A stretch of 14,538 nt of DNA, taken from the NCBI GenBank assembly GCA_964447155.1, contig CAYURM010000053.1:1-14538 (forward strand), given 5' to 3'. The notes under the pieces were generated by a model that made no database searches, was not told the DNA's origin, and saw only the letters and a list, made by a program, of their open reading frames with translations. Positions 1-6,686 of the stretch are shown piece after piece; within the stretch, counting starts at the first letter, position 1, and every line of letters begins with the position of its first letter. The DNA comes from SMBSF63 sp034003545 (GTDB lineage Bacteria > Chloroflexota > Anaerolineae > Anaerolineales > Anaerolineaceae). Made by a program: the position numbers and the translations under genes.

Positions 1-72
1 ACGCAGAAGCATTGCCACGCGCTGGTGCAAAAAGCCTCAAAATTGGCTGGCTTTTATTCATATGGCTTGCGC

Positions 73-273
73 TCAAATCGTTCTTAATTTAATTTTCGGA
101 TAGGTTCTAAGTTCCTCAAGTTTCTTTTCATCGAAGTTTGTTAACCATTCTATGACCTGATCTAATTCTTCCTTGGTTCTGCCTTTCTTCTCTATCTTTG
201 TGAGATACAGCGGATAGACGGAAGCAAAGCTCATTTTTGTGATTCGCTGGTTTTGTGTATTGGAATTTTTCAT
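73..273 (-). pseudogene. truncated DUF2200 family protein
   Basis: The first ~50 residues match the start of the DUF2200 family: the block MSFASVYPLYLTKIEKKGRT, then K-E-E-L-D-Q-V-I-E-W-L-T and F-D-E-K-K-L, is that family's hallmark. Family members are usually about 110 residues; this frame stops after 66, and its last ~12 residues (TYPKIKLRTI) do not resemble the family. The missing half normally carries an F-x-x-F-F-x-x-A-P segment. Bases 1-40 read on the minus strand can be forced into a vague echo of it (FEAF, then APARGNASA one frame over), so a frameshifted remainder may run off the left edge. The start at 273 has AGGT about 7 bases upstream. The molecular function of DUF2200 is unknown. 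I call it broken rather than a short gene because the family core is cut mid-domain; the family match itself is fairly safe. Confidence 0.6.
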
Positions 274-330
274 ATCTACCTCATATTTTAACGTTTATCT
301 TTTCGTTCACCAAAAAAATTCAAGCGATAT

Positions 331-357
331 GTAGAGTGGGTTGCCAACCCACCCTGC
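331..357. repeat. REP-like palindromic repeat, copy 1
   Basis: This is a 27-base near-perfect inverted repeat. The inner arms TGGGTTG (337-343) and CAACCCA (345-351) pair around a single C, and the outer bases extend the pairing with one A-C mismatch and one G-T pair. It begins with the tetranucleotide GTAG. It has the same core as the repeat at 7422-7446 and is closely related to the paired hairpins at 8916-8983. It lies between two minus-strand genes, 73-273 and 408-1508. There is no T-tract on either side, so it is not an obvious terminator. The rest of 274-407 holds nothing else I can identify. Confidence 0.7.
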
Positions 358-407
358 GAAACTTTATTTTCGATAATGAAGGGTTTCGGGATGGGGTAAG
401 GAACGCT

Positions 408-1508
408 TTATGTGTTAATAGTGTTCTTAAGAAATTGGTCAAATAGAACCTTGCCACCAGTAGGTCTTATATCTTGGAAGAGATTGTTATGTCTTGATGA
501 TAATTCAAGACTATAACAATCTTTTTCTTTTCTGCAAGCTAATCTCTGGTCATTTTTTCTGAAATAAGCTTTTGGAACTTCAAGATGATACAGTGTTTTC
601 GAACTATCATCGAAAAGGAGTAAGTTAATACTTGAAGGGGTGTCTTTGAATATCTTTGAGCGAGGAATATCAAGCCACCATACTTCTTTTGAAGAATTAA
701 TATTTGCAAAATGAATTGTTTCTTTGTAGATTAAGGAAGAGCTTCGGTTTTGGGCAAGAGAGATTGCTTCTGATTTTTTCATTTTTTCCTCCTGGTTCCT
801 GGTATCTTCTTCTTGGAAAAAGGGTGTTTCAATAACAGTTTTTGGATAGGCATTATTTTCACCGATTTTTATTATTCTAACTTCAAATTCAGTGTGGCAA
901 TTCTCACATTTCATTTTTCCAGCAAGATGGTTTTGTTCAACTCGACAGCATGGACAGAGTACCTGTATAGGGATTCTTCTTTCTTGTACGCTAAGGGTGT
1001 GAAAGATTAGTATCAAAATTGATATAGCAGGTAATAGCAGTGCCAAAATTAACAATATCCACTCAAATGGGGAGGGGAGCATTAGTATAAATAATGCTGC
1101 AAACCCGTAATTAACTATGTATGCTGCCCATAATGCCCAGCGGAATTTTTTGGATAAATTTGCTAAAGAGAGCAAACAAAGGTGAATCGTTACAAGAGTG
1201 AAAATAGTAAAACCACCGCTGATGATGGAAAACGCATAATTGTAATTATCTGTCCAAGTGCTATAAGAAATAAGTATTGAGCTGATGATGGAAAGAGTCA
1301 TTCCCAAAAAGGGTAAGAATTTGACCTTTTTTTGTTCCCAAACAGTAATACAGATCAAGATGCATAGACTCGCAACGAAAATTGCCATGGCCGTTTCTAG
1401 CATTTTGACACCTAATGGGTATTCCTTTTCCACCACATATGAAAGAATGACACAAAGGATTAGCAATGAGGTTAGAATACCAAAGATTCTCAAAGCTTTT
1501 TTTGTCAT
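408..1508 (-). CDS. polytopic membrane protein with zinc ribbon and unknown C-terminal domain
   Basis: The protein has 366 residues. The N-terminal half holds six predicted hydrophobic helices at about residues 7-26, 37-56, 64-82, 92-116, 123-145 and 149-171. A CxxC/CxxC zinc ribbon follows (C185, C188, C201, C204). A charged linker (about 225-250, rich in E, K and Q) leads to a soluble domain at 255-361 with motifs such as WWLDIPRSKIF and GGKVLFDQFL that I do not recognise. The start is well supported: AGGAGGG lies 5 bases upstream of the ATG. The gene is visibly more AT-rich than its neighbours from 1759 on, which hints at later acquisition. The ribbon and C-terminal domain should be on the cytoplasmic side if the N-terminus is inside. 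Function unknown; sensing or regulation at the membrane would be a guess. Confidence 0.8.
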   Translation of the reverse strand: MTKKALRIFGILTSLLILCVILSYVVEKEYPLGVKMLETAMAIFVASLCILICITVWEQKKVKFLPFLGMTLSIISSILISYSTWTDNYNYAFSIISGGFTIFTLVTIHLCLLSLANLSKKFRWALWAAYIVNYGFAALFILMLPSPFEWILLILALLLPAISILILIFHTLSVQERRIPIQVLCPCCRVEQNHLAGKMKCENCHTEFEVRIIKIGENNAYPKTVIETPFFQEEDTRNQEEKMKKSEAISLAQNRSSSLIYKETIHFANINSSKEVWWLDIPRSKIFKDTPSSINLLLFDDSSKTLYHLEVPKAYFRKNDQRLACRKEKDCYSLELSSRHNNLFQDIRPTGGKVLFDQFLKNTINT

Positions 1509-1549
1509 TTTTCCCTCCTAAAAAGAAAGCCGTTACACCACTTGTGGCA

Positions 1550-1660
1550 TCAGGATTTCCATTCGTTCTCATGTCATTCAGTAGGTGTGGATCCATCCAG
1601 CAATTGGTCATCTCCCTTTATCACCATGTCAGCATATTTTGCATCCCAGCCTTGACGAAA
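1550..1660 (-). pseudogene. relic of a MazE/AbrB-type antitoxin C-terminus
   Basis: Directly behind the dehydrogenase gene a minus-strand frame encodes FRQGWDAKYADMVIKGDD, then QLLDGSTPTE, a TGA stop (1574-1576), then HENEWKS and a second TGA (1550-1552). One clade of MazE-like (SpoVT/AbrB fold) antitoxins ends with the pattern PR-x-GW-x-x-x-F-x-x-M-x-x-x-GDD-x-LLD-x-x-x-x-T-x-W-x-x-x-EW. The frame fits it if the TGA replaces the conserved Trp codon TGG. No swapped-hairpin DNA-binding N-terminus (the usual KWGNSLG-like stretch) is visible upstream, and no MazF/PemK toxin is nearby. The frame is open upstream to a TTG at 1762 that overlaps the dehydrogenase stop, but residues before FRQGW do not fit the family. 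I read it as a remnant. An unrelated short protein of about 62 residues from 1762 remains possible. Confidence 0.4.
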
Positions 1661-1758
1661 ACATGCATTGATAGCTGGAAATGCGGGAGTGTTTTGTCTG
1701 ATCGGTTGCCTGTGGGGCTCTGTCAGACCAGATTCATGGGAGGGGTCGATGGACATGG

Positions 1759-2535
1759 TCAAAATATTGGGCTGCTCATCACCCCGCCATCCACAACCAG
1801 ATGGGCGCCGGTGACCCAGCGCGCAGCATCACTGGCAAGGTAGAGACAGGCATCGGCGATGTCCTGCGGCTCGCCAACCCGGCCGAGAGGGGCTTGCTCC
1901 ACAAATCTGTGATAGCCCTCCGGCCAGGCGGCTGCCAGTCCAGGTCGGTTGATCAAGCCGGGAGAGATGGTGTTGACGCGGATGTGATGCTCGCCCAGCT
2001 CGAGGGCAGCAACACGGCTGAACATGACTACGCCGGCTTTAGCTGCGGCGTAGTGGCTGTGCCCGCGTGCCGGGGCGAGGGCTTCAATCGAGCCGATGTT
2101 GATCACTGCGCCGCCTTTCTTGGCAGCGATCATGCTCCGCGCAGCGGCCTGGGTGCACAGGAAGACGGCTGTCAGATTGATGTCCAGTGTCGCCGCCCAT
2201 TCCCCTGGAGTGGTATCCAGCAAACTGGAAACGGGATAGATGCCGGCGTTGTTGATCAGGATATCAATCGTGCCCCAGGTGGCGGTGATCTCATCGAAGA
2301 GATCTGTCACCTGCACGGGATCCGTCAGGTCTGCAATCAGGTTGAGGCATTCCTTGCCAGCGCCCTGGATGGCCTGGCAGGTTTCATCTGCGGGACGGCG
2401 GGAACAAACCACCACGGCTGCCCCTGCCTGGGCAAAGCGCAGAGCGATGCCTGCGCCGAGGCCGGAACTGCCGCCGGTGACGAGGACGATTTTTCCGTCA
2501 AAATCCAGAAGCTGTGAGGGGGATTTGTTTTTCAT
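1759..2535 (-). CDS. short-chain dehydrogenase/reductase (SDR, classical type)
   Basis: This 258-residue protein has the full set of classical SDR features: the nucleotide-binding TGGSSGLG (20-27), an acidic residue D69 that contacts adenine, NNAG (95-98), N120, and the catalytic S149 with Y162-x-x-x-K166. It ends with the usual V-x-G-A-H-L-V-V-D-G-G-V stretch. After strand 2 it has SRR (45-47), and paired arginines there usually favour NADP(H) over NAD(H); this is an inference. Its length is typical of the FabG/glucose-dehydrogenase-like branch. The substrate cannot be told, and FabG is not claimed because no fatty-acid genes are nearby. The ATG at 2535 has GGAG 7 bases upstream. The gene is divergent from the acetyltransferase at 2699; TATAAT on the minus strand at 2581-2586 may be part of its promoter, without a clear -35. 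Confidence 0.9.
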   Translation of the reverse strand: MKNKSPSQLLDFDGKIVLVTGGSSGLGAGIALRFAQAGAAVVVCSRRPADETCQAIQGAGKECLNLIADLTDPVQVTDLFDEITATWGTIDILINNAGIYPVSSLLDTTPGEWAATLDINLTAVFLCTQAAARSMIAAKKGGAVINIGSIEALAPARGHSHYAAAKAGVVMFSRVAALELGEHHIRVNTISPGLINRPGLAAAWPEGYHRFVEQAPLGRVGEPQDIADACLYLASDAARWVTGAHLVVDGGVMSSPIF

Positions 2536-2639
2536 GGGCGAACTCCAATCGGGTCATAAGGAGGAGATTCTCTTTCCTATATTATAGTAGAAGAGCGCAG
2601 TTTGGTTTTATCCTGGGTGCCTGAAAAATTTCCAACTTA

Positions 2640-2648
2640 TGTGATAAT
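2640..2648 (+). promoter_or_regulatory. possible extended -10 promoter of the GNAT-hydrolase pair
   Basis: TGTGATAAT fits an extended -10 box (TGn followed by GATAAT, 2643-2648) about 50 bases ahead of the acetyltransferase start. No convincing -35 hexamer sits 16-18 bases upstream. This is a weak single-box call in a 163-base divergent intergenic region. Confidence 0.3.
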
Positions 2649-2698
2649 AGAATTGCTGGCAATACTGCCAGCCTTCTATAACCCAAGAGGATTGAATC

Positions 2699-3598
2699 AT
2701 GCCGGTACGATTTAGAAATTTCACAATGGAACCGGGATTTTCGGATGATTTTCATCAGGTGCGAAATTTCCTGGTGCGGATCAACGCGAAAAATCCAATT
2801 CCTCAATACCATTTTGAATGGGGACGCTGGGAATGGGCCTTTTCGCTGCCTTTTCTTGATATTGCCAATCAGCACCGCATTGGCATTTGGGAAAGCGGCG
2901 GCGAGATCGTTGCGCTTGCCAGTTATGAGGACAAACCCGGTTTTGCGTATTTTTGTGTTGACGAGGCGCATTCTGCCCTGAAAACCGAGATGCTGGCTTA
3001 TGCCAGGGAGCACCTGTCTGATGAGCATGGCAAGTTGAAGGTCTTGATCAACAATGCCGACAGGGAATTCCAGCAGGCCGCCGCCCGGTATGGGTTCAAA
3101 CCGACACAAGACAGGGAAGCGGTATCGGTGATGGATATTGATCTGGCTGCCATTGATTATTCGCTGCCACCTGGATTTGCGGTTGCCTGTCTGGCTGAGG
3201 GTGTGGACATCCTAAAATTCAACAAGCTGTTATGGAGAGGGTTCAACCATGAGGGAGAACCGCCGACAACGCCAGAAGATTTGGCGGATCGCAGAAAAAG
3301 TTTATCCGGTCCCCATCTGGATTTGCGACTGTGCATTGTGGTGGTGTCGCCGGATGGCGAGTATGCGTCTTACTGCGGCATGTGGTATGACCCGGACACC
3401 GAATATGCCCTGGTTGAGCCGGTGGCGACGGACCCGGTATACCGTAAAATGGGACTGGGGAAGGCAGCAGTGCTGGAAGGCATCCGGTGCTGCGGACAGG
3501 CGGGCGCCAGACAGGCTTATGTTGGATCGTCCCAGCAGTTTTATTATCAGATCGGGTTTCGTCCTTTGCCTGCCGGCACGTTTTGGCAAAATCAATAG
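2699..3598 (+). CDS. GNAT-family acetyltransferase with two tandem GNAT-like domains
   Basis: The protein has 299 residues, about twice a single GNAT domain. The C-terminal half (about 155-299) has a clear acetyl-CoA-binding motif A: VEPVATDPVYRKMGLG, where R249-x-x-G252-x-G254 forms the pyrophosphate-binding loop. It ends with a typical beta-bulge segment, YVGSSQQFYYQIGF. The N-terminal half (1-150) has the same rough layout, with a strand pair at 61-85 and a YGF near 131, but lacks the RxxGxG loop, so it is probably a non-catalytic repeat. The layout recalls double-GNAT proteins such as mycothiol synthase, but the substrate is unknown. AAGAGG sits 8 bases before the ATG. Twenty-nine bases separate it from the isochorismatase-fold gene, so the two are probably co-transcribed. 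Confidence 0.85.
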   Translation: MPVRFRNFTMEPGFSDDFHQVRNFLVRINAKNPIPQYHFEWGRWEWAFSLPFLDIANQHRIGIWESGGEIVALASYEDKPGFAYFCVDEAHSALKTEMLAYAREHLSDEHGKLKVLINNADREFQQAAARYGFKPTQDREAVSVMDIDLAAIDYSLPPGFAVACLAEGVDILKFNKLLWRGFNHEGEPPTTPEDLADRRKSLSGPHLDLRLCIVVVSPDGEYASYCGMWYDPDTEYALVEPVATDPVYRKMGLGKAAVLEGIRCCGQAGARQAYVGSSQQFYYQIGFRPLPAGTFWQNQ

Positions 3599-3627
3599 AT
3601 AAAGTTCATATCAATAAGGAGTATTCG

Positions 3628-4125
3628 ATGAAAGCAGCTTTAATAGTAATTGATGTGCAGAAAGCTTTTTTTGAGGAAGATGAAAGTACAACCCGTTCGC
3701 TGAATACTGCGATCTTGTATATCAATACAGCGATTGAAGTATTCCGCAAAAAAGGCCTGCCCGTGATCAGCGTGCAGCATGTCAATGAAAACGAAAACCT
3801 GGTGCCGGGAGAAGAAGGCTTTGATCTGCCGGATGCGCTGCAAATCCTGCCTTCGGATGTGCATATTCACAAAACATATGGCAATGCGTTTAACAAAACG
3901 CCTCTCCTGGAAGAATTGCGCAAACAGGGGATTGATACGGTTTTTCTGACAGGGTTTTGCGCCGAAAATTGTGTCCTGTCCACCTGCCGCGGCGCTAAAG
4001 ATTTGGATTTAACACCGATCCTGATACGCGGTGCTTTGGCGGGCGGTCATCCAGAGCGCATCAAATTTGTCGAAGAGGTTAACGACCTGATTTCGTTGGG
4101 CGCTTTGTACAAAGCGTTGGAGTAG
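3628..4125 (+). CDS. isochorismatase-fold cysteine hydrolase (nicotinamidase-like)
   Basis: The protein has 165 residues. The cysteine-hydrolase triad is visible: D9 in ALIVIDVQKAFF, K82 in HKTYGNAF, and nucleophile C115 in TGFCAENCVLSTCRGA. The last segment matches the family's G-x-x-T/A-E-x-C-V-x-x-T-x-R-x-A block. Members hydrolyse small amides or enol-ethers such as nicotinamide, N-carbamoylsarcosine or isochorismate. The metal-binding D-x-H motif expected of true nicotinamidases is not evident, so that specific function is not claimed. The start at 3628 is chosen because AAGGAG (3616-3621) lies 6 bases upstream; the frame is open further up, but that part overlaps the acetyltransferase gene. 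It ends two bases from the convergent HD-domain gene, with no room for a terminator. Confidence 0.85.
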   Translation: MKAALIVIDVQKAFFEEDESTTRSLNTAILYINTAIEVFRKKGLPVISVQHVNENENLVPGEEGFDLPDALQILPSDVHIHKTYGNAFNKTPLLEELRKQGIDTVFLTGFCAENCVLSTCRGAKDLDLTPILIRGALAGGHPERIKFVEEVNDLISLGALYKALE

Positions 4126-4127
4126 AT

Positions 4128-4694
4128 TTACTTTGCCAGCGTTTCCAGCTCAGTGACGACCCTGTCCAGTTCCTCAACCAGGGGAGATTGAAAACACTGC
4201 TGGTAGGTGGTGACCAGGTTGCGGTAGTACCACAGGGTACCATCTTTGCCGCCGCGGAAGCGGGACCACAGGTTTTCGCCAATGGAACGATAATCGCGCA
4301 GAACGCTGGTGGCGTTGTGCAGTTTATCGCACGCCGAAACGAGCAGCACGGAAGGGGATGCGCTGCCCAAATGGGCGATATAGTCTTCCTTGCGATCCCG
4401 CCAGGGCGGCTTGGGCTGCACGTCGCTGTCACTGAGGCCATTGACAATCTCAGTAACCGTATCGCCAAAGCGGCGGCGGATCTCCTGACGGGTGACGTCA
4501 CCGCCCTGATCTTCAATGGCATCATGCAGCAGAGCCGCGATCGCTTCGTCTTCATTGGCACCGTATTCCAGAGCCAGGGCCGATACGCTCATTAAATGAG
4601 CGATGTATGGCACCTCGCTGCCCTTGCGGACCTGGGTGCGGTGTAATTCGGCAGCGTATGTCATCGCTTCGGTAAACCGTTCTGTCATGGGCAT
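4128..4694 (-). CDS. RelA/SpoT-type HD-domain hydrolase
   Basis: The 188-residue protein consists almost entirely of an HD metal-hydrolase domain of the ppGpp-hydrolase type. Landmarks are H18-x-x-Q-V-R-K-G, PYIAH (H33), ALLHDAIED (H57, D58, E61, D62) and SACDKLHN (D123). In SpoT and the small alarmone hydrolase MESH1 the equivalent H, HD and D hold the Mn2+ that attacks the 3'-pyrophosphate. There is no synthetase or TGS domain, so this is a stand-alone hydrolase. Its substrate may be (p)ppGpp or another nucleotide. I choose the ATG at 4694 because AAGGAA lies about 9 bases upstream; an in-frame ATG at 4739 lacks such a site and reaches into the rpsB promoter region. It is divergent from rpsB. 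Confidence 0.8.
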   Translation of the reverse strand: MPMTERFTEAMTYAAELHRTQVRKGSEVPYIAHLMSVSALALEYGANEDEAIAALLHDAIEDQGGDVTRQEIRRRFGDTVTEIVNGLSDSDVQPKPPWRDRKEDYIAHLGSASPSVLLVSACDKLHNATSVLRDYRSIGENLWSRFRGGKDGTLWYYRNLVTTYQQCFQSPLVEELDRVVTELETLAK

Positions 4695-4743
4695 GGTGTT
4701 GATTTCCTTACTGTGAAATGGACGAATGTCCGGTTTCATTTTC

Positions 4744-4773
4744 TGGACAATTGTCAGACGTGTGTGTTATACT
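4744..4773 (+). promoter_or_regulatory. candidate sigma70-type promoter of rpsB-tsf
   Basis: TGGACA (4744-4749) and TATACT (4768-4773) are separated by 18 bases, each one mismatch from the TTGACA and TATAAT consensus. A perfect 10-bp palindrome, GACAATTGTC (4746-4755), covers the -35 box and could be an operator. Transcription from here would give a leader of roughly 118 bases before rpsB. That leader contains a small CTGC/GCAG hairpin (about 4829-4844) but no leader element I recognise. Confidence 0.55.
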
Positions 4774-4897
4774 TGCTCCGCTTTATCAACCCTATTATCC
4801 CACACGTCTCTCGACTGGGACCGGCGTGCTGCTGAGAAAGGCAGTTCGGCCCCGGAATGACAGAGGCGGAGGAAAAACGCAAAGGAGAGGTTTAAAA

Positions 4898-5902
4898 ATG
4901 GCTTCTATCGTATCCATGAAGGCCCTGTTGGAAAGTGGTGTTCACTTTGGTCACCGTACCAATAAGTGGAACCCCGCAATGAAACCCTTTATTTTCACCG
5001 AACGCAATGGTATCCATATCATTGACTTGCAGCAAACGGTGAAATCCCTGAACGAAGTATACGGCATCGTGCGCGATGTCGCCGCCAAGGGCGGCACGAT
5101 CCTGTTCGTGGGCACCAAGCGCCAGGCGCAGGAAACCATCCGTGATGAGGCGGAACGCTGCGGCATGCCCAGTGTGACAGAACGCTGGCTGGGCGGCACC
5201 CTGACCAACTGGGTGACCATTCAACAGCGTATTCGCGAACTGGAACGGCTGGAACGGCTGAAGGAAACCGGCGAGATCAATCTGCTGACCAAGAAGGAAG
5301 GCCTGATGATCGACCGCGAGATCGGCCGTTTGATGATCCGTCTGAGCGGTATCCGTCACATGGTTGAACTGCCTGACCTGATCTTCGTGGTGGACGTTAC
5401 CCGCGAATTCACCGCTATCCACGAAGCAAACCTGAAGAATATTCCTGTGATCGCATTGGTTGATACCAACTGCAATCCTGTCAATGTGGACTATCCCATC
5501 CCTTCCAATGATGACGCCATCCGGGCGATCAAGCTGCTGGTAGGCAAGATCGCCGATGCCGTTCTGGAGGGCAAGGCCATGCGCAAGGACGACATGCAGG
5601 AAGAGGAAGACAAGACCCCGGCAGCCCAGGCCTCCCAAACCACACCTCGCTTCACCAAAGAAGAAGAACTTTCCGATGAAGAACTGTTGGGCGCATCCAC
5701 ACTGGCAAAGTTACAGCCCGAAGAGACAGAGGAAACTGCTGAAGAAGCCCCCGCAGTGGAAGAAGCTGTTGAAGCACCTGCAGCCGAAGAAGCACCTGCG
5801 GTGGACGCAGCAGATGAAGAAGTGCCTGAAGTTGAAGAAGCAGACGAAGCTTCTGCTGATGAGACCGAAGAAGAGCCTGAAGAAGAGGACGATGAGGAGT
5901 AA
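4898..5902 (+). CDS. rpsB: 30S ribosomal protein S2 with long acidic C-terminal tail
   Basis: Ribosomal protein S2 binds the 30S subunit near the head-body hinge and helps recruit S1-type proteins. The hallmark sequences are all here: LLESGVHFGHRTNKWNP (10-26), FVGTKRQAQ (70-78), ERWLGGTLTNW (95-105), LPDLIFVVDV (158-167) and NIPVIALVDTNCNP (181-194). The core ends near residue 230, but the protein runs to 334 residues against a usual 230-260. The extra ~100 residues are a low-complexity tail of Glu, Asp, Ala, Pro and Val, ending in an almost pure acidic stretch. The start at 4898 is set by AAAGGAGAGG (4881-4890) and the family's N-terminal MASIVSMKALLE; the frame is open upstream but that part is unrelated. 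tsf follows after 50 bases, the normal order. Confidence 0.97.
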   Translation: MASIVSMKALLESGVHFGHRTNKWNPAMKPFIFTERNGIHIIDLQQTVKSLNEVYGIVRDVAAKGGTILFVGTKRQAQETIRDEAERCGMPSVTERWLGGTLTNWVTIQQRIRELERLERLKETGEINLLTKKEGLMIDREIGRLMIRLSGIRHMVELPDLIFVVDVTREFTAIHEANLKNIPVIALVDTNCNPVNVDYPIPSNDDAIRAIKLLVGKIADAVLEGKAMRKDDMQEEEDKTPAAQASQTTPRFTKEEELSDEELLGASTLAKLQPEETEETAEEAPAVEEAVEAPAAEEAPAVDAADEEVPEVEEADEASADETEEEPEEEDDEE

Positions 5903-5952
5903 ATCTCCCCTCGTTTACCGAATTCACAGATTTTCACTTGAAGGAATGAAGA

Positions 5953-6570
5953 ATGGCAACAATCACAACTGAAATGATCAAAGAGTTACGAAATACCACC
6001 CATGCCGGGATTCTAGACTGCCGCAAAGCGCTTGAAGCTGCTGACGGTGATTTCCAGAAGGCGCTGGATTTCCTGCGGGAAAAAGGCCTGGCAACAGCTG
6101 CCAAACGCGCCAGCCGGGTTGCTTCTGAAGGCGTTATTGAACTATACTCCCACGGTAACGGCCGTGTCGGCGTTATGGTCGAGGTAAATTGCGAAACTGA
6201 TTTCGTAGCCCGCTCCGACGATTTCCGCACCTTTGCCCACGAAATTGCCCTGCAGATTGCCGCAGCTTCCCCGCTGTATATCACTGCTGATGAAATTCCT
6301 GAGGAAGAGATTCAGCACGAAGCCGAAGTCGCCGCTGCCAAAGCCCGCGAAGAAGGCAAACCGGAAAATATCCTCCCCCGCATTGTAGAAGGATATTTGA
6401 AGAAATACAAGGACGATAACGTCCTCCTGCAGCAGACCTACATTCGTGATGACAACCTCACCATCCAGGAACTGCTCAACCAGACAATCGCTTCCACAGG
6501 TGAAAACCTGGTGATTCGACGTTTCGAGCGTTGGGCACTTGGAGATGATTCTGAGAGCGAAGAAGAATAA
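5953..6570 (+). CDS. tsf: translation elongation factor Ts
   Basis: EF-Ts is the guanine-nucleotide exchange factor for EF-Tu. The N-terminal UBA-like helix bundle is clear (MIKELRNTTHAGILDCRKAL, then EKGLATAAKRASRVASEG), followed by the EF-Tu-contacting core motif CETDFVARSDDF (80-91) that intrudes at the EF-Tu magnesium site. At 205 residues it is the short type, with one core subdomain much reduced compared with the ~283-residue E. coli protein; short forms are known in several phyla including Thermus. A short acidic tail (DDSESEEE) echoes the acidic tail of S2 upstream. AAGGAA (5941-5946) precedes the ATG by 6 bases. It ends an rpsB-tsf unit closed by the terminator at 6577. Confidence 0.97.
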   Translation: MATITTEMIKELRNTTHAGILDCRKALEAADGDFQKALDFLREKGLATAAKRASRVASEGVIELYSHGNGRVGVMVEVNCETDFVARSDDFRTFAHEIALQIAAASPLYITADEIPEEEIQHEAEVAAAKAREEGKPENILPRIVEGYLKKYKDDNVLLQQTYIRDDNLTIQELLNQTIASTGENLVIRRFERWALGDDSESEEE

Positions 6571-6576
6571 ACAGAG

Positions 6577-6609
6577 AAAGGCCAGCCAATGGGTTGGCCT
6601 TTTTTTTTT
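6577..6609 (+). terminator. strong intrinsic terminator after tsf
   Basis: GGCCAGCC (6580-6587) pairs with GGTTGGCC (6592-6599) around the loop AATG, with one G-U pair. AAA before the stem can pair with the first T residues, and ten T residues follow (6600-6609). This closes the rpsB-tsf transcript and implies that pyrH has its own promoter in 6610-6686. The best candidate there is a weak TTCAAT (6618-6623), 16 bases, TATCGA (6640-6645). Confidence 0.93.
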
Positions 6610-6686
6610 GAAATACCTTCAATCATTTTATCGATTGTGTATCGATGCGTACCGTTAGATCAGCAGAAAGATGAAAGGACAGATAA

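Noticed and set aside
1574..1576. TGA as selenocysteine or programmed readthrough
   Set aside because: No selenocysteine insertion hairpin or selenoprotein family applies, and the expected residue is Trp in a gene already missing its first half, so decay is simpler.
1801..2517. Long plus-strand frame opposite the dehydrogenase
   Set aside because: It is antisense to a gene with all SDR motifs in place, and its translation has no recognisable domain.
4718..4897. N-terminal extension of S2 by 60 residues
   Set aside because: The true start at 4898 has an excellent ribosome-binding site and matches the family N-terminus; the upstream part contains the promoter.
5491..5937. Serine-rich minus-strand frame opposite rpsB
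   Set aside because: It is the reverse-strand reading of the GAA/GAG-rich codons of the S2 acidic tail, with no independent motifs.
6630..6646. Two ATCGAT palindromes upstream of pyrH as an operator
   Set aside because: Six-base palindromes five bases apart in a short AT-rich spacer may be chance, and no regulator is suggested by context.
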